DNA of 33,908 nucleotides from Peptostreptococcus sp. (GTDB lineage Bacteria > Bacillota > Clostridia > Peptostreptococcales > Peptostreptococcaceae): the NCBI GenBank assembly GCA_020025095.1, contig JAHHSS010000004.1, positions 1 to 33,908 of the forward strand, written 5' to 3'. The notes beneath the pieces are model-generated. The model had not been told where the DNA came from. It saw only the letters and a list, made by a program, of their open reading frames with translations, and searched no databases. This document shows, one piece after another, positions 1-8,288 of this stretch (the stretch's first letter is position 1; each line of letters opens with the position of its first letter). The translations under genes were made by a program, and so were the position numbers.

Positions 1-1611
1 AACTTTTTTCATCAAATATTCTTTTTTACTTATATTTTTTTCTTTTAATATAATTTTTCCTGTATTTTCAAGTATTTTATAATTTTCATCTATAAATATA
101 TATGTTTCTAAAAGTCTGTATGGGTAATATTCATATACTGAATTACCCATCTTCTTCAAAAATGCCTGCATATATAACTGATAAACACTTGAATTCAAAA
201 TAGTCAAAAGATATGGATAGGAAATAATATCTTTAAAATCTTCTTTAATAGTTAAAAAATATACATCTGCACTAAAAAATGAATTTCCCTTATCTAAAGC
301 AAATCTATTATCCTTACTTTTAAATGGATATATTATTTTTTCTTGTTCAAATATTCCTTCCTGTCTTCCCCACTGAAGGTGATGCCAACTTCTAATACCT
401 CTTAAAACTTCTCTTCTATTCTCAAGTTTATTGCGGTATTTAGTTAAATGTGCTCTTAACTGACCTTCTTCAAGAGTTTTCACAGAATCTGTGTACAAAA
501 GAATTTTTTTACTTTCTTTTATATTATAACTTTCTATGTCCTTCGACTTTATCCATCTTTTGCAAAGCTTATTATCTATCTTTTTTATAAGATCAGATTC
601 CTTATCTAAAATAAAAGCCTTATCACAACCTGTAATAATACCTTGGTAGCTATTTACCATTTCACCTAGTCTATATACTTTTTTCCTTTTTATAGAATCC
701 ATAATCTTCTTCTCACTCTTAGTAATTATAGCCCATGACGTGTCATCCTTAAATAGAACTCCATCGCTATTTATATTGTTACCCGATAAAAGACATTCTA
801 AATCTTCTTTATTGTGAATTATTTTTATCTTTACATTTTTTTTATATAAATCTGTTTTAGACTTTGTTTTTTTTCTAAATGTTATTATAGACGGAGATAT
901 TCCTATATTTTTTGAAAATACATCACAGTTTCTAAAATCAAATATATTTATAATCTCTGTATTTTGTTCCAAAAATTTTCTTACACTTAAAGCAGATTGT
1001 GATTCTAAAAAGTACCTGGGAACTATATAAGAACAAACACCGCCTTCTTTCAGATAGTCTATCGCTCTCTTGAAAAAACAATAATAAATATCTGATTTAT
1101 TTATATATACATCTCCATACTTCTCTCTAAGCATTTTAGAATACTCTGAATCTATATTTTTATGCCCTATATATGGTGGATTTCCTATTATATAATCAAA
1201 CATAGCTTCTTTTATTTTTTTTGTTTTAGGAAAAAGTGCATCATCTTTAAGTACGTTCATATTCATTTTTTCAAAATTATTGTACATGTATTCGTTATAC
1301 TTTTTTAAAACATTAATAGCTCCTTCGTCTTTATCAATTGCATATAAATTTTCACTCAAATTTTCTAAAATATAATTTTTCTTATCTTCTCCAACATTTT
1401 CTAAAAACTTATTTACAATCTCACTATAAAAGAGTCCGCAACCTGAAGCAATATCAAGTACCTTAATCTTTTTTGAAAGATCTTCATCTTTAAACAACTC
1501 TTTAACCATCAACTTTACAACTAATTCTGGTGTATAATATATTCCACCTTTTTTACATTTTTGGTTATCTAAAGCATCTCTATATTCCATTGAAGCTCTA
1601 TAAAGATTCAC
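1..1611 (-). CDS. camA: CamA-like N6-adenine DNA methyltransferase (partial, C-terminus off window)
   Basis: Orphan-type DNA adenine methyltransferase, read from the minus strand as an uninterrupted frame of 537 codons that leaves the window at base 1. The start is GTG at 1611, with AGGAG about 8 nt upstream; the ATG two bases upstream is followed at once by TGA, so it cannot be used. Visible motifs are a SAM-binding motif I (VLDIASGCGLF, about residues 51-61), the catalytic NPPY (144-147) and a TaqI-type specificity region with QGIITGCDKAFIL, NRRE, WGR and SADVY. From memory these stretches match C. difficile CamA (CD2758), which methylates CAAAAA and is needed for normal sporulation. No restriction gene is visible. 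It follows the amidase-like gene by 18 nt, so it should be the third gene of that operon. The family is very likely; the CamA orthology is my inference from remembered sequence and context. Confidence 0.85.
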   Translation of the reverse strand, partial: MNLYRASMEYRDALDNQKCKKGGIYYTPELVVKLMVKELFKDEDLSKKIKVLDIASGCGLFYSEIVNKFLENVGEDKKNYILENLSENLYAIDKDEGAINVLKKYNEYMYNNFEKMNMNVLKDDALFPKTKKIKEAMFDYIIGNPPYIGHKNIDSEYSKMLREKYGDVYINKSDIYYCFFKRAIDYLKEGGVCSYIVPRYFLESQSALSVRKFLEQNTEIINIFDFRNCDVFSKNIGISPSIITFRKKTKSKTDLYKKNVKIKIIHNKEDLECLLSGNNINSDGVLFKDDTSWAIITKSEKKIMDSIKRKKVYRLGEMVNSYQGIITGCDKAFILDKESDLIKKIDNKLCKRWIKSKDIESYNIKESKKILLYTDSVKTLEEGQLRAHLTKYRNKLENRREVLRGIRSWHHLQWGRQEGIFEQEKIIYPFKSKDNRFALDKGNSFFSADVYFLTIKEDFKDIISYPYLLTILNSSVYQLYMQAFLKKMGNSVYEYYPYRLLETYIFIDENYKILENTGKIILKEKNISKKEYLMKKV

Positions 1612-1629
1612 ATTTTTACTCCTCTCAAA

Positions 1630-2565
1630 CTACCTATAATTGACTCTATCTTTTAAAATTTCAGTTCTATGTAAGTCAACATAATTTAAAATGCCATCAC
1701 TTATACCGTCTGATATATCTTGTCTTGTTTTTTCATTTTGAAGTTTTTGTCCGTCTGATTCATTTGAAATGAAACCACATTGTACTATGACAGATGGTAT
1801 GTTTGTATATAGAAGTATGTCAAAATTTTTATCCTTAATCCCTCTATCATCAAAATCTACAAAAGATAAAGTCGTAGATTGAATAGACTGTGCTAGGCTT
1901 TTTGATAAAATAATTCTTTCTTTCTGCTTATCTAAGCTTTCTTCACCTTTTTTTACTACTTCAACTTTATTTTCAGTTTTACTTTCTCTATCATTATTAT
2001 TTTTACTTTTCGAATTTTTCAAATCACTTTCTTCTTTATTATCTTTTTTTAACTTAGAGCTTGTTTTTTTATCGTCCTCAATAATTTTACTAGAAGAAAG
2101 ATTTGAATAATAAGTATCCATTCCTTGAGCTTCCCCAGATTTTCCTTGTGCATTTATTCTTATCGATATCAAGGCATCTGCATTATTCCTTTTTAGATTC
2201 TCTATCCTTTGTTTTAAATCTATATTTTCGTCATATTCTCTAGTTAAGCATACCTTTATATCATTATGTTTTTCAAGATTAGCTTTTATTCTTTTGGCAA
2301 TATCCATATTTATGTCTTTTTCTTTTAAACTTCCATCAGGTGTAGATAATCCCTCATTAATTCCTCCCTTTGCTGGATCAATTGCAATGTTTATAATTTT
2401 TTCTTTTTCTCTATCTATTTCTTCTTGAGATTTAATTGTCGTTTCTGGTTTATTTTTTGAAGATACATATTCTTTTACCCCTATAAAAATTTTAGAAAAA
2501 AGGAATATAAGGAAAATGAATACAATGATAACAAAAAATAACCTCTTTTTATTTATTTTTTTCAT
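1630..2565 (-). CDS. Membrane-anchored amidase_3-fold protein with lost zinc/catalytic residues
   Basis: Resembles CwlD/AmiC-type N-acetylmuramoyl-L-alanine amidases: an N-terminal membrane segment (residues about 9-29), then the Amidase_3 fold. Key residues differ from the active family. The usual DPGHGG is DPAKGG (Lys66 replaces the zinc His), the usual SIHxN is SIRIN (Arg136 replaces the second zinc His), and the usual VECGF is VQCGF (Gln262 replaces the catalytic Glu). Only the middle zinc Glu (E82, in KEKDIN) remains. Residues about 156-215 are a Lys/Ser/Asn/Glu-rich low-complexity insert between the two halves of the domain. The frame is intact and its hydrophobic core is kept, so it looks like a selected pseudoenzyme rather than a decaying gene. 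It lies 13 nt after the HAD gene and 18 nt before the methyltransferase. A scaffold or regulatory role in the envelope is inference only. Confidence 0.85.
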   Translation of the reverse strand: MKKINKKRLFFVIIVFIFLIFLFSKIFIGVKEYVSSKNKPETTIKSQEEIDREKEKIINIAIDPAKGGINEGLSTPDGSLKEKDINMDIAKRIKANLEKHNDIKVCLTREYDENIDLKQRIENLKRNNADALISIRINAQGKSGEAQGMDTYYSNLSSSKIIEDDKKTSSKLKKDNKEESDLKNSKSKNNNDRESKTENKVEVVKKGEESLDKQKERIILSKSLAQSIQSTTLSFVDFDDRGIKDKNFDILLYTNIPSVIVQCGFISNESDGQKLQNEKTRQDISDGISDGILNYVDLHRTEILKDRVNYR

Positions 2566-2578
2566 AAGTTCTCCTTAA

Positions 2579-3373
2579 CTAATTTATGTTGAAAAACTCT
2601 TTTAAAACCTGTACTACCCCATAGTCATTGTTTGATGGTGCAGTAAATCTGCATATTTGTTTTACTTCGTCTATTGCATTATCCATAGCATAACTATAGT
2701 ATGCAGAATTTAACATATCAAAATCATTCATTTGATCTCCAAAAGCCATTGTTTCTTTATCCGTTATTCCAAGTAATTTCTGTACTTTCTTAATACTCGT
2801 ACCTTTGCTTGAATTCTTAGGTATAATATCTAACCATTCAAAACCTGAAGTACATACTGTAGCTATATCTCCAAACTCTTCTACTAATTTTTCAAAATCA
2901 CTATCATATCCACTCTTTGAATAAATCGAAAATTTCACTGGTAATTCTTCTATTGAATCAAAATCATCGACTAATTTGTATTTTGGTAGAAACAACTTTG
3001 CATTTCTTTTTGATTGTTCATCACTTAAATCATCTATATAAGAATATTCTTTTGTGCAATAAATAATTTTCTTGCCTTCCTTTAAAGTTTTTATTCTTTC
3101 AAGTACTTTTTTTCTTATATCTGCACTTAAATACTCAACATGCTCTATTTTTCCGTCTATTTCTATAACAGAACCGTTTTCAGCTATAAAAATCATATCC
3201 TTTTCATACCCCTTAAATTGTTCTTTTATGCTCGCCAACTGTCTTCCACTTGCAGCACAAAATTGAACTCCCTTGTTTTTCAAAGCTTCAAACACTTTTC
3301 CAAATTCTGGACTCTTTTCCTTATTATCATCCAAAAATGTTCCGTCTAAATCCACTATTACTAATTTAACCAT
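2579..3373 (-). CDS. Cof-type HAD-IIB family phosphatase
   Basis: Cytosolic haloacid-dehalogenase hydrolase of the Cof/YidA type, 264 residues, the usual length. All HAD motifs are present: the nucleophile motif DLDGT (Asp8, Asp10), motif II Ser42 in AASGR, motif III Lys190 and motif IV FGDQMNDFDM (Asp213, Asp217). The region between about 80 and 185 is the type-C2 cap. Members dephosphorylate sugar phosphates, phosphoglycolate, FMN or PLP, and sequence does not fix the substrate. The start ATG has TAGGAGG seven nt upstream. It is the first gene of a minus-strand operon with the pseudo-amidase and the CamA-like methyltransferase, driven by a promoter at 3397-3425. Confidence 0.9.
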   Translation of the reverse strand: MVKLVIVDLDGTFLDDNKEKSPEFGKVFEALKNKGVQFCAASGRQLASIKEQFKGYEKDMIFIAENGSVIEIDGKIEHVEYLSADIRKKVLERIKTLKEGKKIIYCTKEYSYIDDLSDEQSKRNAKLFLPKYKLVDDFDSIEELPVKFSIYSKSGYDSDFEKLVEEFGDIATVCTSGFEWLDIIPKNSSKGTSIKKVQKLLGITDKETMAFGDQMNDFDMLNSAYYSYAMDNAIDEVKQICRFTAPSNNDYGVVQVLKEFFNIN

Positions 3374-3396
3374 TAAAACCTCCTAAATACACTATT

Positions 3397-3425
3397 ATCA
3401 TAGTTATTATATCATAGTATGTCAT
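3397..3425 (-). promoter_or_regulatory. Putative sigma-A promoter of the HAD/amidase/methyltransferase operon
   Basis: On the minus strand, ATGACA (3420-3425) is followed after 17 bp by TATGAT (3397-3402), each one base from consensus. It would start transcription about 15-20 nt before the HAD start codon. The rest of the 3374-3600 gap is AT-rich with no gene seen. Confidence 0.5.
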
Positions 3426-3600
3426 TTTCTACTAATTTATAATGGATTTTATTTTTTATAATTGCTTTAATCTGGCTTTTACTTTAAATACTGTAATTAA
3501 AAAGCAAACAAATAGTTTTCTTTATTTTTTATATGCAATCTAAATCTATAAATACTAGTCTAAGGCTCAAACTTTACTAGCAAGAGCTTCATTTTGACTC

Positions 3601-3629
3601 TTTACTATTAGAAAAATATTTAATATAAT
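3601..3629 (+). promoter_or_regulatory. Putative sigma-A promoter of the first LCP gene
   Basis: TTTACT (3601-3606) and a consensus TATAAT (3624-3629), 17 bp apart. The predicted transcript starts near 3636, so an upstream in-frame GTG at 3635 would not lie within the message; this supports the TTG start at 3668. Confidence 0.55.
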
Positions 3630-3667
3630 AGTTAGTGTATAATTTAGAATGTAAAGAAGGTGATTTT

Positions 3668-4717
3668 TTGTCTGGTCTTAGAAAGTTCGTAATCTTTCTA
3701 GCACTATTAGTGGTGGCAATTCCCGCATGTTTTGCTACTGTTATATATTCAAAATTAAAAACAATGCAAGTCGATGGTAACTTTGATATGCTTGCTTCAA
3801 ATCAATATAAATATGATAATCAAATTGTAAATATATTATTGGTAGGAAGTGATGCACGTCCTGGAGAAACTGTATCAAGATCCGATTCAATGATGATACT
3901 TACAGTTGACAATAAACATAAGAAACTTAAACTTACTTCGCTTGGTAGAGATACTTTTGTAAACATACCTGGTCATGGTTTTCAAAAACTTACTCACGCA
4001 TATGCATTTGGTAAGGAAAAACTGTTAATTGAAACCATTGAGAAAAACTTTAAGTTAGATTTGCAAAATTATGCCAAGGTTGACTTTTTTTCTTTTATTG
4101 ACATAGTAGATGCTATTGGTGGAATTGATGTAACTCTTACTGAACCTGAAATCAATGAAATGAATAAGTTTATAAAAGAGTGTTATAGTTGGGATCAAAA
4201 GAAAAATAAGCCACCTATGCAATTTTTGAAGAAAACAGGTCCTCAAAAACTTGAAGGCTATCAGGCATTGGCATTTGCTAGAATAAGACATAATGATGGA
4301 ACTATGGAAAGAGATGATAGACAGAGACAGGTTATTGAAGCTATTATAAAAAAGGTGGATACTATGCCTATGTCAAAATATCCAAAGTTATTGGATTCAA
4401 TACTGCCATATGTCAAAACAAATATGAATCCTGGACAGATTATGTCACTTGGTATGACTGTTTTAAATCTTGGAGATTTGCATCTAACTACTATGCAATT
4501 TCCATTCCATCCAGAAAACGAAGTTAGGCTTCCACAATCTGGATATGTAATACCATTTGAACAATATGAAATTCCATTGTTGCATGAATTTATATTTGAT
4601 AATAAAAAACCTAGTCAACAAGATATAGAAGATGCTACAAAAGCTTGGAAAGAAAAAGGAGAAGAAACTCAATACACTGATGATTCAGAGTTTATGAATG
4701 CTCCATCATATGAATAA
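3668..4717 (+). CDS. LytR-CpsA-Psr (LCP) glycopolymer transferase, first copy
   Basis: LCP-family enzyme, 349 residues, predicted to transfer a lipid-linked wall polymer to peptidoglycan on the outer face of the membrane. It has a short cytosolic N-terminus, one membrane segment (about residues 5-24) and an extracytoplasmic LCP domain. Conserved elements include GSDARPGE (about 60-67), the RSDSMM block, SLGRDT (about 91-96) and ARIRHND followed by RDDRQRQ (about 204-221), which supply the Arg/Asp residues that bind polyprenyl pyrophosphate. The start is taken as TTG at 3668: AAGAAGGTGA lies just upstream, and this makes the N-terminus (MSGLRKFVIF) match its paralogue (MSKLKKLVIF). A GTG 33 nt upstream lies at the predicted transcription start. 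The family is certain; which polymer is attached is unknown, though the glycan operon at 13-19 kb is the obvious candidate. Confidence 0.92.
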   Translation: MSGLRKFVIFLALLVVAIPACFATVIYSKLKTMQVDGNFDMLASNQYKYDNQIVNILLVGSDARPGETVSRSDSMMILTVDNKHKKLKLTSLGRDTFVNIPGHGFQKLTHAYAFGKEKLLIETIEKNFKLDLQNYAKVDFFSFIDIVDAIGGIDVTLTEPEINEMNKFIKECYSWDQKKNKPPMQFLKKTGPQKLEGYQALAFARIRHNDGTMERDDRQRQVIEAIIKKVDTMPMSKYPKLLDSILPYVKTNMNPGQIMSLGMTVLNLGDLHLTTMQFPFHPENEVRLPQSGYVIPFEQYEIPLLHEFIFDNKKPSQQDIEDATKAWKEKGEETQYTDDSEFMNAPSYE

Positions 4718-4720
4718 ATA

Positions 4721-4756
4721 AAAAGTGTTGTATAGTTAAAATTATACAACACTTTT
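4721..4756 (+). terminator. Rho-independent terminator after the first LCP gene
   Basis: Perfect 14-bp inverted repeat AAAAGTGTTGTATA (4721-4734) and TATACAACACTTTT (4743-4756) with an 8-nt loop, running into a T tract. It starts four bases after the stop codon. Confidence 0.85.
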
Positions 4757-4770
4757 TTCTTATAATAATA

Positions 4771-4799
4771 TTGACTTCCTTTAATTTCAATAGTATAAT
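4771..4799 (+). promoter_or_regulatory. Strong sigma-A promoter of the second LCP gene
   Basis: TTGACT (4771-4776) and TATAAT (4794-4799) are separated by exactly 17 bp. The predicted start near 4806 gives an AT-rich untranslated leader of about 120 nt before the ATG at 4928, in which I see no clear riboswitch or terminator. Confidence 0.75.
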
Positions 4800-4927
4800 C
4801 ATTTTTTTAAAATATTTCATTATTTTTTAGAAAATATTATGCTGAAATTAATATTTATATTGTACAATTATATAAATATATACTGTTAGATTTTATATTA
4901 CAGTTTAAATATGAAAGGATGAAAAAT

Positions 4928-5917
4928 ATGTCTAAATTGAAAAAATTAGTAATATTTCTATTTATACTTGTTATAACTCTTCCATTAGCTACTTTTGTTA
5001 TCACTTCTTCTTTTGTTGGTAATATGCATGACTCTAAACTAAATACAGAGTCTTTAAATGATTTATCTTATGCTAATAAAGAAGGTATCAAAAATATACT
5101 TATAATGGGTAGTGACGCAAGACCTGGTGAGCAAACTTCAAGAACGGACTCTATGATGATTCTTACTATAGACAATATTCACAAGGATATAAAAATAACC
5201 TCTCTAGCTAGAGATACCTTTGTAGATATTCCTGGGCATGGCTATTCAAAGCTTACTCATGCTTATGCATATGGTAAGGAAGATTTACTCATAAAAACAA
5301 TCGAAAAAAATTTCGGTATAGATATAAATGATTTTGTTCTTATAAACTTTGAATCATTTATAGCAATTATCGATTCACTAGGAGGAGTTACGGTTGATGT
5401 TACTCAAAATGAAATAAATGAACTTAATAAGTTTATTCCTGAAACTTATAAATGGAGTACAAATACAGATAAAGGTGAAATGAAACTTATAAAAAGTCCT
5501 GGTGAACAAAAGCTAAATGGATATCAAGCTCTTTCTTTTGCAAGAATAAGACATAATGATAGTGCTTTTGGGCGAGATAATAGACAACGTATGATTGTTG
5601 CAAGCGTAATGAAAGAAATAAAAAATACGCCTAAGATAAAATATCCATTTTTATTAAAGGATGCTTCACCGTATATCAAAACAAATATGAATACTTTGGA
5701 TATACTAAAATGCGCTCTTAGTGTAATTTTTATAGGCACAGATAATATTAAACAGATGGAATTTCCTATAGTAAATCCACCTGGATATTCCACAGGTGGT
5801 ATACTCGGAAGACATGGATGGGTTCTTAGATTTGATGATTCTACTGTTGAAGATTTAAAAAACTTTATTTTTAATGATATTGAATTTAAGCCTGGTCTTA
5901 ATAAAAACAATAACTAG
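4928..5917 (+). CDS. LytR-CpsA-Psr (LCP) glycopolymer transferase, second copy
   Basis: Paralogue of the preceding LCP protein, 329 residues, with one N-terminal membrane segment and an extracytoplasmic LCP domain. The conserved blocks are the same: MGSDARPGE, RTDSMMILT, SLARDTFVDIPGHG, LTHAYAYGKE, and ARIRHND with GRDNRQR near the C-terminal third. The start is set at ATG 4928, giving AAAGGA a normal spacing; the ATG at 4919 abuts that site. The two copies have separate promoters and terminators, so they can be expressed independently. C. difficile also carries more than one LCP protein in its cell-wall locus, where they attach the PSII polymer; carrying that function over is inference. Confidence 0.92.
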   Translation: MSKLKKLVIFLFILVITLPLATFVITSSFVGNMHDSKLNTESLNDLSYANKEGIKNILIMGSDARPGEQTSRTDSMMILTIDNIHKDIKITSLARDTFVDIPGHGYSKLTHAYAYGKEDLLIKTIEKNFGIDINDFVLINFESFIAIIDSLGGVTVDVTQNEINELNKFIPETYKWSTNTDKGEMKLIKSPGEQKLNGYQALSFARIRHNDSAFGRDNRQRMIVASVMKEIKNTPKIKYPFLLKDASPYIKTNMNTLDILKCALSVIFIGTDNIKQMEFPIVNPPGYSTGGILGRHGWVLRFDDSTVEDLKNFIFNDIEFKPGLNKNNN

Positions 5918-5932
5918 AATTTATTACAAGCT

Positions 5933-5960
5933 AAAGAGACCGATAAATATCGGTCTCTTT
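5933..5960 (+). terminator. Rho-independent terminator after the second LCP gene
   Basis: Perfect inverted repeat AAAGAGACCGAT (5933-5944) and ATCGGTCTCTTT (5949-5960), followed by T residues, just downstream of the stop codon. Confidence 0.85.
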
Positions 5961-6025
5961 TAGTTAAATATTATCTCTATACTTCATTTTATAATTTTTT
6001 CTTGTAAAAAACTTTAACATAACTC

Positions 6026-6053
6026 TTGACATTATTTATAATATAACTACAAT
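6026..6053 (+). promoter_or_regulatory. Sigma-A promoter of the DUF218 gene
   Basis: Consensus TTGACA (6026-6031), 16-bp spacer, TACAAT (6048-6053). The predicted transcript begins near 6060, about 28 nt before the start codon. Confidence 0.75.
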
Positions 6054-6087
6054 AGTTTTTAAACATTATTCTTGTGAGGTGGCAAAT

Positions 6088-6657
6088 ATGAATGTAAAAT
6101 CAATCTTAAAAATAATTAGTATCGCATTATTATCCACAATTGTTATATTAGAAGGAATTATACTTTGGGGTTCTAGAAATAATTTTTCTACTGAAGCAAA
6201 GTATATAATTGTTCTTGGTGCAAAGCTTCACGGATCAAAACCTTCTAAATCGCTTTTATATAGAATGAATACCGCTTTGGTGTATATGAAACGTTATCCG
6301 AACATGAAATTAATCGCAACTGGCGGAAAAGGATCAGATGAAACTATTCCTGAAGCACTTGCTATTAAAAACTATTTTTTAAATAAAGGAATAGATTCTG
6401 ATAGAATAATCGTTGAAGATAAGTCTAAAAACACATTTGAAAATCTTAAATTTTCAAGAGGACTTATTAAAGAAAAAGGAAAAGTAAAGGTAAATATTGT
6501 TACGAATAGATACCATGTTTTAAGAGCAAAAATACTCGCTAAAAGAAATAATTTTGAAGCTTACGGAGTTCCTTCTAAAACTCCTGAAAAAGTCATCATA
6601 AAATCTTACCTTAGAGAATCCTTAGCTATTATTAAATCTTTTTTCTTAGATTTTTAA
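6088..6657 (+). CDS. DUF218 (YdcF/SanA/ElyC-like) membrane protein
   Basis: Protein of 189 residues with one N-terminal membrane segment (about 5-25) and a DUF218 domain outside or at the membrane. Typical features are YIIVLGAKL near the start of the domain, RMNTAL, LIATGGKGSDETIPEA, IIVEDKSKNTFENL and IVTNRYHVLRA. Family members SanA and ElyC affect envelope permeability and lipid-carrier metabolism in other bacteria; the biochemical activity is not well defined. The start is ATG 6088, six nt after GAGGTGG (6076-6082); an upstream GTG lies inside that ribosome site. It follows the two LCP genes on the same strand with its own promoter, which fits a role in wall-polymer lipid-carrier handling, but that is inference. 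Only a weak 7-bp hairpin (6659-6675) follows the stop. Confidence 0.85.
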   Translation: MNVKSILKIISIALLSTIVILEGIILWGSRNNFSTEAKYIIVLGAKLHGSKPSKSLLYRMNTALVYMKRYPNMKLIATGGKGSDETIPEALAIKNYFLNKGIDSDRIIVEDKSKNTFENLKFSRGLIKEKGKVKVNIVTNRYHVLRAKILAKRNNFEAYGVPSKTPEKVIIKSYLRESLAIIKSFFLDF

Positions 6658-6824
6658 ATAAATACAAAGTATTTACTTAAAATCATATTTCTAAGATTTA
6701 GTATAAAGTTATAAAATTTATTTAAATACTAATATTAAGTTGAATAAATTTATTGTAGTTAGCATTTTTGCTTATTTGTCAGTATCTTATTTTTAAAAAA
6801 ACAAAATTAATCTTAAAGGTAAAG

Positions 6825-6864
6825 AAAGAGACCAGAAATGAGAGTTTCTCATAACTAGTCTCTT
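6825..6864 (-). terminator. Hairpin terminator downstream of the symporter gene
   Basis: A long hairpin pairs AAAGAGACCAG (6825-6835) with CTAGTCTCTT (6855-6864), one mismatch, plus an inner ATGAGA/TCTCAT arm. On the minus strand it is followed by TCTTTCTTT, so it should end the symporter transcript; it may also stop read-through from the DUF218 gene. Confidence 0.55.
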
Positions 6865-6891
6865 CCCTTAATATCTATCAACTAAATCATA

Positions 6892-8241
6892 TTATAATAT
6901 ATTTCTTTCTTCAGCACTATTAATAGCCTTTTTAACTACCTTTGAAAGCCCTACTAAGCCTATTACGTTTGGTATAACCATTATACCATTAAACATATCT
7001 GCAAGTTGCCATACAAGCTCAACGTGTAAAGCTGTACCAAGTACTATAAATAATAATACTATCAATCTAAATGGATTAAGAGCCTTACTTCCAAATAAAT
7101 ATTTAATATTTGCTTCTGCAAAGAAATACCAACCTATTATAGTAGAGAAAGCAAAGAATAAAAGAGCTATTGCAACGAAAACTATTCCAAAATGACCAAA
7201 GCCAATTTCAAATGCCTTCTGAGTAGCTTCTATTCCTGTTACTCCAGATAAGTTTGCTCCTGTAGCAATTATTATTAAAGCTGTTATAGTTAATACTACA
7301 AATGTATCTATAAACACACCAACTATAGCCACTAATCCCTGTTGAGTAGGGTCATCTACTTTTGCAACAGCATGCGCATGTGGAGTAGAACCCATACCAG
7401 CTTCATTTGAGAATAGACCTCTTGCAACACCATATCTTATAGCATCTTTAACTGCCACACCTGCTGCACCACCAAGAACGGCAGAAGGATCAAAAGCTCC
7501 TACAAATATTTGCTTAAATGCTATACCAGTGTTTTTTCCCATAAGCACAAGTATTATTATACCACCTACTATGTAGAATGCAGCCATTATAGGAACAAGT
7601 TTTTCTGTAAAAGAAGCTATTCTTCCTATACCACCTATAAATATAAACCCTGCAAGTAATGCTAAAACTATACCTACTATAAGAGGGTTAATGTTAAAAG
7701 CAGATTTAAAAGCTACACCAATTGAATTTGCTTGTACCATATTTCCTATAAAACCTAGAGCTATAATAATTGATACTGCAAATAAAGATGATAAGAACTT
7801 GCTATTCATACCATATCTTAAGTAGTAAGCAGGTCCACCTGTAATCTGACCATCTACTTCTCTTTTATATGTCTGTGCCAATACTGCTTCTGCAAATATT
7901 GTAGACATTCCAAAGAAAGCACTTATCCACATCCAGAATATGGCTCCTGGACCACCAGATACAATTGCTGTAGCAGCACCTGCTAGATTACCTGTACCTA
8001 CTTGAGCTGCTATTGCTGTTGCAAGCGACTGAAAAGAAGACATACCATCTTTGTCTGCTTTTTCACCTTTTAGCGTAAATCCACCAAATGCTTGCTTAAA
8101 TGCCTTACCAAACTTTCTTATTTGTATACCCCTCAAATTAATAGTAAAAAAGATTCCACAACCTACGAGCATAACAATAAGAATTTTTCCCCATAAAATA
8201 TCGTTTATGGCCTGAACAATTGTTAATAACTGATCATTCAT
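6892..8241 (-). CDS. Sodium:alanine-type symporter (AGCS family)
   Basis: Integral membrane amino-acid:cation symporter of the alanine/glycine AGCS family, 449 residues, typical length. It has about ten hydrophobic segments and the family blocks QVGTGNLAGAA, GGPGAIFWMW, GPAYYL and RGLFSNEAGMGS. It should import alanine or glycine with sodium; which one cannot be read from sequence. The start is ATG 8241, preceded by GGGGGTG six nt upstream; an in-frame TTG 15 nt earlier overlaps that site. It has its own promoter (8260-8288) and terminator, so it is a single-gene unit set among cell-wall genes. The link could be supply of wall amino acids, but it may be coincidental. Confidence 0.93.
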   Translation of the reverse strand: MNDQLLTIVQAINDILWGKILIVMLVGCGIFFTINLRGIQIRKFGKAFKQAFGGFTLKGEKADKDGMSSFQSLATAIAAQVGTGNLAGAATAIVSGGPGAIFWMWISAFFGMSTIFAEAVLAQTYKREVDGQITGGPAYYLRYGMNSKFLSSLFAVSIIIALGFIGNMVQANSIGVAFKSAFNINPLIVGIVLALLAGFIFIGGIGRIASFTEKLVPIMAAFYIVGGIIILVLMGKNTGIAFKQIFVGAFDPSAVLGGAAGVAVKDAIRYGVARGLFSNEAGMGSTPHAHAVAKVDDPTQQGLVAIVGVFIDTFVVLTITALIIIATGANLSGVTGIEATQKAFEIGFGHFGIVFVAIALLFFAFSTIIGWYFFAEANIKYLFGSKALNPFRLIVLLFIVLGTALHVELVWQLADMFNGIMVIPNVIGLVGLSKVVKKAINSAEERNIL

Positions 8242-8259
8242 GTAAAACACCCCCAAAGT

Positions 8260-8288
8260 ATTATAATATATATTTTAATCGGATCCAA
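8260..8288 (-). promoter_or_regulatory. Sigma-A promoter of the symporter gene
   Basis: Minus-strand TTGGAT (8283-8288), 17-bp spacer, consensus TATAAT (8260-8265). The predicted start lies only about 10-15 nt before the ribosome site. A CAAAAA site (8286-8291 on the plus strand) overlaps the -35 box. A weak CGGAT/ATCCG hairpin nearby may be a poor terminator for the gene upstream. Confidence 0.65.

Noticed and set aside
3635..3667. Upstream GTG extension of the first LCP protein by 11 residues
   Set aside because: It lies at the predicted transcription start, has no ribosome site, and encodes the ribosome site of the TTG start; the paralogue begins at the equivalent of the TTG.
5933..6864. 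Similar AAAGAGACC stems in the hairpins at 5933 and 6825, considered as a dispersed repeat
   Set aside because: Only the stem bases are shared; both behave as ordinary terminators after genes.
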